Shown here one piece after another: positions 32,520-46,023 of a stretch of 64,000 nucleotides of DNA. The notes under the pieces were generated by a model that saw only the letters and a list, made by a program, of their open reading frames with translations, was not told the origin of the DNA and searched no databases. A program made the translations under genes and the position numbers. The stretch covers positions 124,001-188,000 of the forward strand of contig CAJQUN010000414.1 in assembly GCA_907163345.1 (NCBI GenBank), given 5' to 3'. Source of the DNA: Haberlea rhodopensis (taxonomy: Eukaryota; Streptophyta; Magnoliopsida; Lamiales; Gesneriaceae). The stretch's first letter is position 1. Every line of letters begins with the position of its first letter.

Positions 32520-35500
32520 ATGGCTGCGGCTGCGATTGGAACTTGCTCCCTCCAGCTGAAGACCAATCAGAATACCCTGGAACGCCGTTCTTCTCTCTTT
32601 TCTTTAACGAAGAAATCACTCAAGCCTAAGCCCATTATGGCCACTATCATATCTGCCCCAACTTTGGGGATATCCGAAACGTTTTCCAGATTAAAACAGC
32701 AAGGAAAAGTGAGCATTTGGGTTCTTTTGTCAATTAGCTTGTTTTTGTTACACTATAAACCCGTTTGAGCATCAGGATCACTGGTAAATTTGTTTTGGAT
32801 TACTGGTGGGATGGCGAATTACCGGTTATAGCAATTATTGGACTTTCTTCATATTCTTGAATCTTTTGATGGGTTTTTCTTCGAGTTATTTGTATGTTGG
32901 TGGATTTATATTGGATTTCAACCTCCTTTTTCTCGATGGTTTCGTTTGGGTTTCTTAATATTGATGACACGGTTCTAAATGGGATTGTGACGATTGTTTC
33001 TAGCATTAACTCTCTCTCTCCATTGGTGTTTTATTTTTATTTTTGTTTTTGTCTGTTTTGATGGCAATTACTCGATGTTTCAAGTGAGTCATTTGACAGT
33101 CTCAACTTACCACCATGCAATCTATGGTTTTCAGATGGTGCGTGATCTTGGAAGTCACTATGCAATCTCTTGTTGTTTCATTATGTAGAAGTGAAACATC
33201 TTAAAACCGTTTCGTGAATCTGTCAATCAACACTCTTTCAAAATTTAGTTAATGGTCATGCTAGCATATATTCTTCCTAAAGATTTGTGTTTACAGTAGA
33301 TTGTGCGTTTGTGAATGTTGTCGTCTGTGTCCATTTTTCATAGTTGTTTATTAGCATTTTTTTGGTATGAAAGGTGGCGTTCATTCCATACATCACAGCC
33401 GGTGATCCTGACCTTGCAACCACTGCTGAAGCACTGAAGGTCCTTGACTCTTGTGGCTCAGACATCATTGAATTAGGAATGCCGTATTCAGACCCTTTGG
33501 CTGATGGTCCTGTTATACAGGTTTGAAAATGTGGTGTATGTAATCTTTGTATAACATTTTTCTGATGTGAAGCTTTTGAATAATTTTAACACAATAGAGC
33601 ATTATGTCTGGTTGGTGCCAATTCATTTTTATCTTCTTTAACAGGCAGCTGCCACACGTTCATTAGCGAGAGGCACCAACTTTGAGAAAATCATTGCAAT
33701 GTTGAGGGAGGTAAGTGTTTATTCTTTTGAATTAGCCATAATAGAGACAATAAGTTATGCTAGATATGCCAATGAAGTGGGCTACCTCTTTATGCCTTGT
33801 TCTTTCCTAAGCTTGTGTCACATGCAATATTATGTTTGGACATGTCAAATTAGGTAATGTCTCCTCCTGAAACCTACTCTTTTGATTTTGGGGGAAATTA
33901 GACATCTTTTTCATTACATGTTCTTTTACCAAAAGTTTAGCAGCCGTAGCCTTCATTTAGCTTATTCGTGGTCACATTTTTATAATACAACTCTTTCGTT
34001 ACATCACAGGTGGTACCTCAATTGTCTTGTCCGCTTGCACTATTCTCGTATTATAACCCAATACTTAAGCGTGGTGTGGAGAAATTCATGACTGTATTGC
34101 AAGATACCGGAATACATGGTAATTGTGTTAACTATGCATTCTTTTCTGTTTCATCATATCATGACACTCATTTAGCCTGTTCATAAAACTTGGAAACTTT
34201 CTAGTTGGTTAACTTTTTGAAATCAAAAGCATCACATTATTCCTGAGTTGATCCTTGTGTAACCTGAAGAATCATGTATAATGTGCCTGATTATCCATGA
34301 ATTCCTCACCTTCATTTACTTTTTGATAGGATGTGACTATTCTGTACGTGTGTAGTTTGGCTTTGCCTCTGTTCCATCTCTTTTGCTTCATACCCCAGCC
34401 TTTTTGTTATTATATTCTTATGTAAAGGCAATATGGATTTTCTTTTCAGGGCTTGTTGTTCCAGATGTCCCTCTAGAAGAGACGGAGATATTGAGAATGG
34501 AAACCGCCAACAGAAATATTGAGCTGGTTGGCCTCTCCTGTCACAATTTTCTTCATCACTTAATTTTTAAATACAATGGTTCGTTTTGTACTTCGGAAGT
34601 TTCCCTTTGGATAATGCTATACAATAGAATTGGGTATGGAGTTATAGGATGAATGTCTTGAGAGAATGTAAACAAACCCAAAAGTAAATATTATTGCTGT
34701 GAATTCTTGGACTTATTTTTTTATGCTTTGCCTTAGGAAACATTTTATCTTAACAGTAATTTGTAGCTATCACACAATATTAATGTATTGAGTTATTGAA
34801 AAATTTATAGCAATGCACTTATGGTCATCGTTAGGCTTATGTATTTTGGGGGCCATCAGTTTATCCATTTGAGGCTTCTATTTCAGGTACTGCTTACCAC
34901 TCCAACTACTCCTACAGTACGAATGAAAGCCATCGTTGAAGCTTCAGAAGGATTTGTCTATCTTGTAAGATTCTTTTCTTCGTATTTTTTGGTTTTATTT
35001 CCGATTTTTGGGCAGTGAGGGGGTGGAAGAGTAATTTTGTGAAGTATGGTATGATTTTTCTCTTTCAAGCACATAGCCATTCCTATATCAATGCTCACAA
35101 GGAATAGGCAAATGGGTGTTGCCACCATGACTTCAAAAAAGTACATATGTTTATTAAAAATTTCAGATTTTGAGTGTTTTATTTTGTTTTAGGGTATCTT
35201 TTCAATTTTCATCCCTGGTTCATATCATTCTTTTTCAAACTTATGTTTGAATAGGTGAGCACGGTGGGAGTCACTGGAGCACGAGAGTCTGTTAGTTTGA
35301 AGGTGGAATCTCTCCTACAAGAAATTAAAGAGGCAAGTATTTATAGTACCTTAAAACTTTTTTTATTTTTGAAGGTATTTCATGGTTTGTTGATACCCTA
35401 AAAGTCATATGGTAAAGCCTTTTCTTGACTATCGTTTTCATAGGCGACAAGCAAGCCAGTAGCGGTTGGTTTTGGGATATCAAAACCGGAGCATGTTAAA

Positions 35501-35723
35501 CAGGTCTGGTATTTGGTGAAATTCTTGGTAAAACATCAATCATCATCTATTATCATGCATTTAAATAATTTACTTATATTTGTTCCAGGTGGCCAGATGG
35601 GGAGCAGATGGCGTGATTGTTGGTAGTGCTATGGTAAAACTATTGGGGGAAGCTAAATCTCCCGAAGAAGGATTAAAAGAACTGGAATTGCTCACCAAAA
35701 ACTTAAAATCTGCTTTGTTATGA
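32520..35723 (+). CDS. TSA1: Tryptophan synthase alpha chain / indole-3-glycerol-phosphate lyase, plastid
   Basis: Splits indole-3-glycerol phosphate into indole and glyceraldehyde-3-phosphate in the plastid stroma, feeding the beta subunit for Trp. Exons: 32520-32708, 33374-33520, 33645-33710, 34010-34118, 34450-34526, 34887-34964, 35255-35332, 35444-35503 and 35589-35723; 312 codons with unbroken phase. The first exon is a Ser/Thr/Lys-rich transit peptide ending ISETFSRLKQQGK. Family blocks follow: FIPYITAGDPD, the catalytic Glu in DIIELGMPYSDPLADGP, the phosphate-loop VPDVPLEE, YLVSTVGVTGARE and GFGISKPEHV/GADGVIVGSAMV. The seventh intron uses a GC donor (AG-GCAAGT). Tryptophan-synthase alpha and free-standing indole-forming paralogues cannot be told apart from sequence alone. 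Confidence 0.95.
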
Positions 35724-37642
35724 TATACGTTTGCTGCCTTAATTTAAAGCCTTTTAGCACCGAGGAGACAGCAATTGCGTTGGCCGATAGAAATATGTTG
35801 AAACTTCCATTTTCAAAATCTTTGGTGACAATTGATATTTATCATCCAACTATGCGGGGGCTGTCAGATATATTTGTGCTCCATATACCTTGAGTAATTC
35901 TCCATATATCCTAACATCATTTGATGACAAGTGTATCCCTCACATGTTTTTTACGTTATATGTTGGGAATCCAAAGGATAAGATGAGACAATTCCCCGCC
36001 ATCATTTGTACAACTTTTAGAAAATATTCAGTTGATCTTGTTCATGTCTCATAAATCTGATCAAATAAAATAAATAATTGTCTCTTGAATAGGTAATTAT
36101 TATAACGTGATAAATTTGAAGATGATGTTTCTTGGGCTACATCAGCAAGTATGATTTTGGCTCTCACGAGTCACACCGTATGTTCTTTCTGGTTAAGGTT
36201 TTTTTACCGCAAGAAAAATCTCTTTTAAGGAATTTATTGCACTTACGAATAAATATACTCTAACCCTCGCCCGTGTTGATATATAACTGAATGGTTGTAA
36301 GGAAAGAATCTTGGGGTATACAAATCATTTATTGGTAAATAAATTCAAATATTTGATTTACGTATTTTTGAAATATTTTAAATTTGTATCAAACACGGTG
36401 TTCTACAGTGTTACAAATCGATAAGGCCTTTTTTATGTCAAATAAATATAAGATGCAATTTGGATTTATTAAGGAAGATGTCACGTTTTATATAATATAT
36501 TGTAAGATTAACAATTTAAAGATGCAACACTGTATCTAATATAAAACAAAGCTTATTTATTCCGGCTAACTTTAAAAGTTACATGCATATCCCTTTAGAT
36601 TTTTATCTACCTTAAAATTGTCACATAATATTCAAGTGGATAATTGTAAGATATATATATATATATATAAATACATATATCAATGAAGATATATGTAATT
36701 TTTTAAGTTAATGAGTAATATCAGGGGATGTATAAAGTTAGCTGGATGTTTTTTGTAATCATAAGATTATGTAATTAACCTTAAAATTACTCTTTAAAAC
36801 ATAATCAAACAGAAAACAATATAAGATATTAAGAGTATGAGTCCATTAATAATGACTCCATATGTTGTGACAGATATAAACTCTGGAAGAGTAAACATTT
36901 TACTCTATATTGTTATTCTACACTCTTAATCCCATCCAAACTCTGAAATCAGTCTCTTTTCACCATCCATCCAACCTACAATCTAAGACTAAATAGGAAA
37001 CCACCTTAAGAGCAAACTGTAGCATTTAACTAAACATTCTGCCTGCATCCCAAAGTGATTATGATCGACTCGATATATATATAAATGTTACCTCACACAA
37101 AAGATCTCCTCTCTCCAACCTTAAAAGTAAATGTAATCGACCCCGCGTGCTTTGTTTTTAAAAATGTAAAGCACGACGAGTGTACTACTTATCATAACAT
37201 ATCTACTCTACTCCGATCTTCGACTCTTTCTGATTGTTGTAGAGTGGTAGCATCCAATGCGCACCATGCTTTTTCTTCCCATAACATCGCCAGTAGAGTA
37301 TCAATTATGAAGCCATTACCACAAGAGGGATCGCCCATCTGTTGCAAAACACAATCATTCAGTACAAGAGTTTCCAGAGTATTATCATATTTCAGCAAAA
37401 AATTAAAAAAAAATTGTGTGCAAGCAAACGTGTTTCTTGCGTTTTCTTCGCCCAATCTAGTCGGGTTTAATAAGCTTTACGTTATGAATTGCCTCCTTTC
37501 TCATTATCTCACTATTCAAGAATTAGAGGAGCCATTATTGATGATTCAGAAGTTAAATTTACTCTTTTAAGGCTAAATCCAATCCAAGACATAATAAACA
37601 GAGCCATTGTAGCATGCTTTTGAACTATAAGGACAAGGGAAG
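35724..37642. other. Intergenic between the tryptophan synthase alpha gene and the old Copia element
   Basis: Mostly AT-rich, with a short (AT)n run at about 36651-36669. An unassigned minus-strand open stretch at 37192-37455 contains MGDPSCGNGFIIDTLLAM but has no ATG start and matches no family I know; it may be a gene fragment. Confidence 0.4.
37638..37642. repeat. 5-bp target-site duplication, left copy (old Copia)
   Basis: GGAAG at 37638-37642 recurs at 46024-46028, directly outside the two LTRs. Confidence 0.9.
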
Positions 37643-38045
37643 TGTTAGCATTAGATATTAGATGCCCTACAAGCCAATGGGCCAATTGTTGACCCGTTGG
37701 ACCCTAATAACCCCAGCCCAAATAAATGACCCAAACTCTTATAAATATATGTTCATCTCTAGGGTTAAAGAGTTTTTTTCCTCTCTATAAACACTCTCAT
37801 AGAAAACCCGACATCACACTAGCACTGGTGTTGTGCTTGAAGATCTGGTCAGGTTGATTGGATTCGAGGGATCACCGCCATCAGATTGATTTCGTTGTTA
37901 TCGGTAATTTCATTTTCGTGCATTTATTAGATTTATGCATGTTAATATATGAATGAGGCGCGATCGATCCGTCACTGGGTCAGATCTGTTTATTGTATTA
38001 TTTCCGCTGCGTTTGGATCTGTCGGCGAGGTACGAAAACCCAACA
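37643..38045 (+). repeat. 5' LTR of the old Copia element (403 bp)
   Basis: TGTTAGCATTAGATATTAG...GAAAACCCAACA. It has a TATA-like TTATAAATA at 37739-37747. A small internal duplication (ATTAGATATTAGAT) makes it longer than the 3' copy. Confidence 0.93.
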
Positions 38046-38046
38046 G

Positions 38047-38059
38047 TGGTATCAGAGCC
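38047..38059 (+). other. Primer-binding site of the old Copia element
   Basis: TGGTATCAGAGCC one base after the 5' LTR, initiator tRNA-Met type. Confidence 0.9.
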
Positions 38060-38654
38060 AGGTTGTCGCTTGATTCATATTTTCAATAATTAATTTTTAT
38101 TAGATTGTTTCCAATCGATGCTAATCATGTTCGAAATTTCAGAAATTACGGAGTCCGGAAAGATATAGAAAATAATTAAATATTGATTCAAAGAATACCC
38201 ATCGCCGGATACTTCTCTTCCCTTGTTGCAGCGCCGTGCCGGCTGGTGGCGGCACAAACATCAGAGAAATTGTTCTCTGCAATTGTGCAAGCAGCCCATG
38301 ATGAACTCAAACCACTGAGGATGGTCGTTTTTCGCACGGGATTCACGCACCCCTGCAATTGTTGCAGGATGAAATCATGTGATTCCATGGAAGACGAACA
38401 ATAGCGAGCTCGCACGAACCTTTTACGAAAAGCATCGGATCTACTGAGTGTCCAAGTTTCTGGATTACTTCGCGACCTGCTCCGTCGTGAAGAAATGTTG
38501 CGTTGCTTGTGAAGCTTGCCCAACGAAACATCTGGATCTGTGGTCGGCTCAGTGCGTGCGGCTCTCCGGCGACTAGAAGAAGGCGGCGGCGCGAGCTTGG
38601 GTTTCTGAAACCCTAGCCGCCGCCCTTCAACTTGCTAAAGAGGAAGATGATGAA

Positions 38655-39232
38655 TAGGGATGGCAATGGGACGAGTCCAGGCCCGAACCCGCATTGAACT
38701 GGTCCCGTCGGGGCGGGTCTGGACCCGCTTCAACCAGGTTTGGAAGCGGGGCGGGGCGGGTCCTGGGATTGGCCGAACCCGCCCCGTACCCGCCCCGCAA
38801 TACATTTTTAATTTTTTTTTTAAAAAAATATGATATTGATTATACATTTTGCTTCTTTAATTGAACAATAAAGTGTCATCATTTAATTTTATATCAAAAT
38901 TCATGTGTTCATGTTAAAGAAGTTGGACATTTTGAAGGAAATAAGAGCAAATTAATAAATACTTAGTAGTTTAAAGATAGTTTTACAATGTTTATTATAA
39001 ATGTTTACAAGAGAAAACATGAAATTTTCACAAAACTTAACTTTTGTGTTTCAAAATTGATTTATAGCAAAAAATATTATTTTTAAAAAAATAAAAAAAC
39101 TGGAACCGGGGCGGGGCGGGTAAACCCGCCGGGTTCGCGGGTCTAAGCGGGGCGGGTCCGGGTTTTATGTGTAGCGGGGCGGGTCCTGGGATTGGCCAAA
39201 CCCGTCCCAGACCCGACCCGTTGCCATTCCTA
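38655..39232. mobile_element. Non-autonomous hAT-like element (578 bp) with 8-bp duplication
   Basis: The ends TAGGGATGGCAATGGG and (other strand) TAGGAATGGCAACGGG are inverted repeats. ATGATGAA flanks on both sides (38647-38654, 39233-39240). Both ends are very GC-rich with CGGGGCGGGTC words, and a block GCGGGGCGGGTCCTGGGATT occurs in direct orientation near both ends (about 38745 and 39173). The AT-rich centre has no ORF. Confidence 0.9.
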
Positions 39233-39541
39233 ATGATGAATAGTGGTGTTAGGGTTTTAGTTGGGTCAAATTTCGAATTTCAAAATTTCTTTTGGGCCAA
39301 TTATCGAATTTCAATATTATTTTGGCAAAATTTTTGAAATTTAAAATTGTTGGGACCAATTTCAAATGTGGCTTGAATTTTGAAGATTTTTTAATTTTGG
39401 ATCCAAGTTGTTTGGAGTCCATAAAATTTTTGGGTCATTTTAGATGTTTTATCCGGATATTATTTTTGAAATAATAATTCATAATACTTAATTTATTAAA
39501 AATGTGATTTTTAATTTATTAAGTGTAAAATGGAGATTTTA

Positions 39542-39850
39542 CAACTAGTTGAAAATGTAATTAATTGAAAATTGAATGAAAATGTTTCATTTAGTTTGTT
39601 AATTTTATTTTGGCTAATATTATGATTTGAGATAAAATAGTGATTTTACCAATTAAGTGATAATTTAATTAATTAAAAATTAAATGAAAGTGTTTCATTT
39701 AGTTTGTTAATTTTATTTTTTGATTAATATGATTAATAGGTAAAATAGTGATTTTACCAATTAATTGAAATTTAATTAATTAGAAATTAAATAAAATAGT
39801 TTTATTTAATTTGTTAACTTTATTTTCAATTAATGATGCGATTAGTGGGA
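39542..39850. repeat. Three tandem units of about 108 bp in the Copia leader
   Basis: Units at about 39542-39650, 39651-39758 and 39759-39850 share TTTCATTTAGTTTGTTAATT and AAAATAGTGATTTTACC, with increasing divergence. Confidence 0.8.
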
Positions 39851-41159
39851 AATGATTGAATAAATGAATTATTGTCATCTAATTACATGTGATGTAATTA
39901 GTACAATTACATATGATGTAATTTTTTAGTTTAATATTTAATTACATATGTTGTGATTGCATGATGGATGATTACGGGCCTTAACCAATGTGTTTAGGTG
40001 GATGTCTAGGTTTTTATTGTTTCTTTATTATTGTGATTTTGGTTATCGGGCCTGCGAGCCTGCTCTATCTATTTTTCTGATGTATCCCACCTCGGATTTG
40101 TATCCCTATTATCTTGTTTGCACGATTTAAATGTAAAATCTTTAGAATTAGTGGGAGATCGAGATTGAAGACGGAGCACCAATGATCAAGACATGTATAA
40201 TGGAAGCAAAATGTAATAGGATTGCATTACATACATGCATCACCTTAGACAGACTCGTGATCCACGTTTGGCTCTCGTGGATCAATTAGGAAAATGTTGA
40301 AATCGTCCATATTTAATTTTATTATGCATTTGATGTATGATAAATGTTTGTTTGTATGTTTTATTAGTACATATGATTGCATTAATAAAACATAGTTGCA
40401 TGAATCCGGCAATCAAACAAACAAACAAGCAATTGATGAGATTTTAAAATAAATTAAATCCCTCTTTTGAATATGATTCAAAACTTATAATATCAAACTG
40501 ATAAAGGGAGCTCAAAAGGGTTTGTTGCTTCCTGTCTTCCATCAACAGTTAAACCATGAGACGCTACTTGTGTCATATTGCCTTACTCACCCACGTGGGG
40601 GGCATCTGGCATGGGAAAGCTGTGCGTTTAACTGCCACTTAATTAAGGGTGTGGTTATGTTAACCTTCTAGATTACTCACCAACGTGGGGTCTTTTGGAC
40701 GTGACATTTCCATCCGTGGGATGGGTTAGTTTGACGTGAGAAGGCATAATTGTCCTGCCCACGTAGGGTTATGCCAATCGCAAGGCAAACATCTTGGAGG
40801 TTGCATATGATGCAATTGTGATCTACCTTTAGTATCATGAAGCTCGTGGGCCCACGTCCGGGGTTTTCATTAGCTAGTTGGACTCCAAGTCCACTAAGAA
40901 AATATGATTTTCCGTTCATTTGTCATGAGGGTGATGAATTCGAAAAATTTAGTGGGAGCATTCAATAACTAAAGTCCATAGTTTTTGAATTAATTAATAA
41001 TCAAACGGTTTGCTTATATTTTCTGTTTATTCTCATTATTGTGATTGCCGTGAATCCGATTACATCAAATCTCGATATAAACAAATTAACCACCAGGATT
41101 GGCTATTAATTTTAAAATAATGATTGCTTCTGAAAAGTTGCTATATCCCCTTGGTGGGA

Positions 41160-41560
41160 GCCTCATGTTGAAGTGTCTCCCGGTTCGTCTCTTGAAGAGA
41201 TCGCCACACTTGAGAAGTGGTGGGATGATGATCTCTCGGCTAGGTGCTATATGATAGCATCAATGTCACCAATGAGTTTCAAAACAGATATGAGAAACTC
41301 GCTCACATTGCTGATATTTTCCAACACCTACAAATGTTGTTTGGTGAACGGACGCGATTACTGAGACTCGCGATTTCAAAAGAGCTATTTTCATTTCACA
41401 TGCGAGATGGGGCTTCGGTCTATGAGCATGGTGTAAGAAAAATAGCTCTTGTTGAGAAATTGAAAAATTTGAATGTGACACTACCTCATTAACTGACTTT
41501 GTAGATTTGATCTTATAGTCAAAATGTTGGAAACTCATGAGTCCTTGATTCAAAAGGAGA
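41160..41560 (+). pseudogene. Copia gag remnant
   Basis: Pieces in shifting frames read EEIATLEKWWDDDLSARCYM, FQNRYEKLAHIADIFQHLQ, LFGERTRLLRLAISKELF and YEHGVRKIALVEKLKNLNV. These are the order and words of Copia gag domains. Frames change at least once, near 41260, and stops follow. Confidence 0.75.
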
Positions 41561-42859
41561 AACGTGTTCTTCTTGTTGAATCTTCTACAATTGATGGGAA
41601 TGATTCAAAGATAAAGTAGAGGAAGTGAAATGATTCCCAACCTCAAAAGACGAAAAATGATATAGTAGCAACTAAGAAAGGATAGGCATCTATGTTTTCG
41701 CTGCTGGTCACTGGCGCAAAATTGTAAGGAATACCTAGACTAGAAGCGTTCTAGAAAGGGTATGTTATATATTAAAATTAAATGTTTCTATTGGTTATAC
41801 TTCTTTGGTATATGATGCCAGTTGTGCTCGCATTCTTGCAAAGAGTTGCATGTGATGTGAAGAAGTAGAGAGCCCTAGGAAGGTGAAACCTACCTGAGGC
41901 TAAGCATTGTAGCAAGAGTTGTTGCAAAGGCTGTTTGAAATATTTATTTAATAAAAAATCTTGAACTTGTTAGGAACTGGTTTGATCAATTATTTATTTG
42001 TTCTAGATTTAATCATGAACATTGTTCCTATTTTGATAGAGAATGATATTCTTTTAAATATGGGAATGTGATTTGCAGTATTTTTAAGAATGCATGTTTT
42101 ATTAAATCTGGTGAACTTATGAATGATTAGTATGATTATATTCAAAGAAGATAAAAGGAATGATAACTTAAATCCAACATATATTTAGCATGTGCTGAAT
42201 GTCCATTGAATTTGATTCATATGGGCGTATGTGGAGCACTAAATGTCAGTGCAAGATGATGTTGAGTTATCTTAAAGAGAAGGTGATTCTCTCTGAGTAA
42301 CTCTCTAAAGTTACATATTTGTTGAATATAATTCATACCAATGCAGTGACCAAAACTCCATATACGATATGGACTGAAAAATAATCCAAATATAGATTTG
42401 AGATTGTTCTGCTTATGTGAAGCAATCAGTGGGAGATAAGTTGGATAGTTGATCCATCTTATGTTATTTTGTGGAGATTTATATATCATTTGAAGACAAA
42501 GTGTTTGTTTCGCAGGTGCAATCTTTCTAGAGAAAATGTTTCTATTAGAAATGAATGACAATATAATATAACTTGAAAGGGTTCAAGAACCACAAACTAC
42601 TAGAAAAGTGAAAACGTGAAATTAATTGAGTCAATCATAACTTTTGAACTACACATACCAAGGAGATCTGAAAATGTTTCAAGAATTCATGATGAATTGA
42701 ATTTACTCCTAGAAAGTAGTCATAATGATTTTGACCATGGATGTGATCCTAGGACTTTCAAGGAGACGATGTTGGACATCGTTTCGGGATATTAAATGCT
42801 ATGAAATTTGAAATAGACTCCATGTACTCTAATAAGGTATGGACCTTAGTAGATCATTT

Positions 42860-44230
42860 TTGGGAATTGTTCTCATTGGCTGCAAATGGATCTACAAGCA
42901 AAAGCTTGAAGTGGATTGGAAGGTAGTAATCTTCAAAGCTTGACTGGTGGGAAACAGTTTTCTCATAGGCAAAGAGTTGTCTGTGAGAAAAAATTTCATC
43001 GGTTATGATGTTAAAGTCTATTCGAATTTTATTAGCTATATCTTCATATTATGACTATGAGAAGAGATGGATGTGATGACTTTTATACAAGGCAGCCATA
43101 GTGCTTCACAACCATTGGGAGTGAGCAAAATGTTTGCAAACTCCAGAGGTCCATTTATGGGCCTAAGAAGGTATCCTGAAGTTTTTCCGTTTTGATAACA
43201 TCATCAAAGTGTTTGGTTTTGTTAAAAATCCGTAAGTGACATGTGTATGCAAAAGAGTTAGTGGGAGCATGGTTACATTTGTGATGCTTTAAGTTGATTA
43301 TATCATGATCATTGTGAATGGTATTGGATTAATCAATTAAAGCATGATTACCTACTAATTTCTCCATGTAAGATTGGGAGAAGCGTCATACGTGCTTAGC
43401 ATAAGGATCTATAGGGATAGATCTAAAGGATGCTTGAAATCTCTCAATCTACTTACATAAACACCGTGCTAAAAGGGTTTAGCATAGAATAGTCGAAAAA
43501 TGAGTTACTTCATAATATGTTATAGTATTCATCTCTCGAGTCAATGGGTCTTAAGATTTATGAGGAGAGAGAAAAGATGACATTGGTACCTTATATTTCT
43601 ACTTTTAATAGCATATTGTATGCTATGGTATGTACTTGGCCTGATCTATGTTCTTTGAGTAATTGACAGACATCAGACAGATCCCGGTGAAGGTCACTGG
43701 AAAACTGTGAAAATAATCTTCAAGTTCTTATGAAGAACTTATGATATGTTCATGGTTTTTGGATCTGTAAGTGGAGAAGTAAAAGTTGAAGGCTAAGCTG
43801 ATGCTGGTTTTTAAATTGGATGTAGATGATACCATATCGATGTTCGGATTTGTATTTAAGCTCAATGATGATGATGTCTCTTGGAAACGTTCCAAGCAAG
43901 ACACTACATTGGATTCCACCAGTGAAGCTGGATACATTACAGCATACGATGCAGCAAAGAGGCAGTTTGGATAAGAAATTTCATCCAAGAGTTGGGTGTA
44001 ATTTCTAGTGCAGTTGACACAGTCTCTGTGTACTGTGACAATATTTGAGCTATTATGAATAGCCAAGATCTCATCAGGATCCAAACATATATTGAGAAAA
44101 TACTATCTAATGAGAGAGATGGTAGACACGACATTATTATTGAGAGAATCGCTATAACAAAAAAATATTGTGAATCCACTGACAAAGCATTTACAATGAT
44201 TGGTGTCTGTTAGACATCTTGGGAAGATGG
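42860..44230 (+). pseudogene. Copia reverse transcriptase and RNase H remnant
   Basis: GCKWIYKQKLEVDWKVV at about 42880-42930 is the start of the Copia RT. Around 43790-43975 a DDTISMFGFVFKLNDDDVSW and SKQDTTLDSTSEAGYITAYD run is the RNase H region. Everything between is broken by stops and deletions. Confidence 0.78.
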
Positions 44231-45629
44231 TCTTAAGACACATGAGTAGTTGACTTTGGGAACGTGAAAGATATTGTTGTCATACATGATTAAGTAAATC
44301 AATAGTTGATGATTGTACTTATAATCATATTATGACAAATCTTTGTTTGAATATTAATATATATGGCACTTCTTCACCTGTTTACCCATGCATCTTGATG
44401 TATTGATGAAGTCCTTGAAGTTGCTATAGTCCATAGAATGTGGTTACGCATATGATGGTGACCATGAAATACATTCTCGACTACGATTTCTAAATGTTCC
44501 TGGTCGATGAGCCTCCGAGAATGGGATATCGATATATGCTCGTTAGAGACTGGTATTCATGATGTGTCTAGTGTAGTGCGCCGCGTTTCATCGGCGTTGG
44601 CTTGGAGAAGTCAACACACATGAATAAGTGCTCATTAGGAATGAGTTCACTGAACGACCCTACTCGTAATTCTATAAGTGGTTACCACTTGTCGAGTATA
44701 GAATTTCTAGTCATAGTTGTGCACCATTACTCCTCATGACCCGAGGGCATCATTGAGGTCTTGACAGATAGCTGTGTACTTTGATTTAATGACTGATCAC
44801 ATGCGGGTCATAAAGTTGTTATTTTGGGTATTCAGTGATGCTGTCAGAGGCCTATGATTGTCGTTGGGGATTCCTCACTGGTCTTGATGAACCAGGATGT
44901 CCTATGTGTTTTTCTATATATGATTCGAGGAATCTCTGGCCAGAGTGGGTAGTGCTTGTGAAAAAGGAGTTTTTCATATACGCACACAAATGAATCATAT
45001 AACGTGAAACAAATACATAGTTATTGAAATCATAAAGGGTCTCGATCAACCAATGCCCTTGATTCAATCGGGACATATTGAGTGAAAGGAATGTACTGTA
45101 CGCTAACTATGACTGACAGATTCTCGTACGTTGCTAGTCATTTGTATCTAGGTCTCCGTGAAGCGCAGATGCTAGGCGCTACCCACGATCTGTAGGTTGT
45201 GCTGGAAATATATTTCAGCCATTGTCTATTAAAAGGAGTTTAATTGGCAATGGGGCATTGAGGGTAAGCCCAAGAAGTTGTTTAACTTCTAAAATCACAA
45301 AGGTTGTGACCCTACTGCTATGATACACTTGAGCCTCGCTGAGTCACAATCAACCGGCCGCCGATCTATTGATGATAATTGAAACTTAAATGTTAAGTGC
45401 TCATATTGAGTGATTTAGAAGAGATGAATTTAATTTCTTAAAGCTCCTCACTTTAGTGGAGTTTCTATATTTGAAAATGTTTCATCTATAGAAAGTTCTA
45501 AAATTAAAACATTTGATATATTTATGTTGCATAATAATGTACTTGGTAGTACGTCAAGTTATTCAATTTGATTGAATTACTTGGTTATGAGTTTGCAGTT
45601 TTGTGTTGGCTTTTGGGCAAGTGGAAGAT

Positions 45630-46023
45630 TGTTAGCATTAGATGCCCTACAAGCCAATGTGCCAATTGTTGACTCGTTGGACCCTAATAACCCCAGCCCA
45701 AATAAATGACCCAAACTCCTATAAATATATGTTCATCTCTAGGGTTAAGGAGTTTTTTTCCTCTCTATAAACACTCTCATAGAAAAGCCGACATAACACT
45801 AGCACTGGTGTTGTGCTTGAAGATCTGGTCAGGTTGATTGGATTCGAGGAATCACCGCCATCAGATTGATTTCGCTGTTATCGATTATTTCCTTTTCGTG
45901 TTTATTAGATTTATGCATGTTACTATATGAATCAGGCGCGATCAATCCATCCCTGGGTCAGATCTGTTTATTGTATTATTTTCGCTGCGTTTGGATCTGT
46001 CGCCGGGGTATGAAAACCCAACA
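45630..46023 (+). repeat. 3' LTR of the old Copia element (394 bp)
   Basis: Matches 37643-38045 with scattered substitutions (for example GTGCC for GGGCC, CTCCTATAA for CTCTTATAA, GCCGACATAAC for CCCGACATCAC). Confidence 0.93.

Larger units (their letters stand above)
37643..46023 (+). mobile_element. Degenerate Ty1/Copia retrotransposon (8.4 kb)
   Basis: Both LTRs (TGTTAGCA...CCCAACA) are present within a 5-bp duplication. A primer site TGGTATCAGAGCC starts at 38047. Gag remains lie at about 41160-41560 and pol remains at about 41700-44230, all full of stops and frameshifts. The order gag, then RT, then RNase H fits Copia. LTRs differ at roughly one position in twenty, so it is much older than the Sirevirus-like copy. 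The element sits just beyond the last recognisable exon of the guanylate-binding-protein pseudogene and carries a small hAT-like element in its 5' leader. Confidence 0.93.

Noticed and set aside
37192..37455. Last exon of the guanylate-binding-protein gene on the minus strand
   Set aside because: The reading does not match the expected family C-terminus; left as unassigned.
38183..38531. Coding ORFs on both strands in the old Copia leader
   Set aside because: GC-rich non-coding leader; no domain and no ORF continuing into gag.
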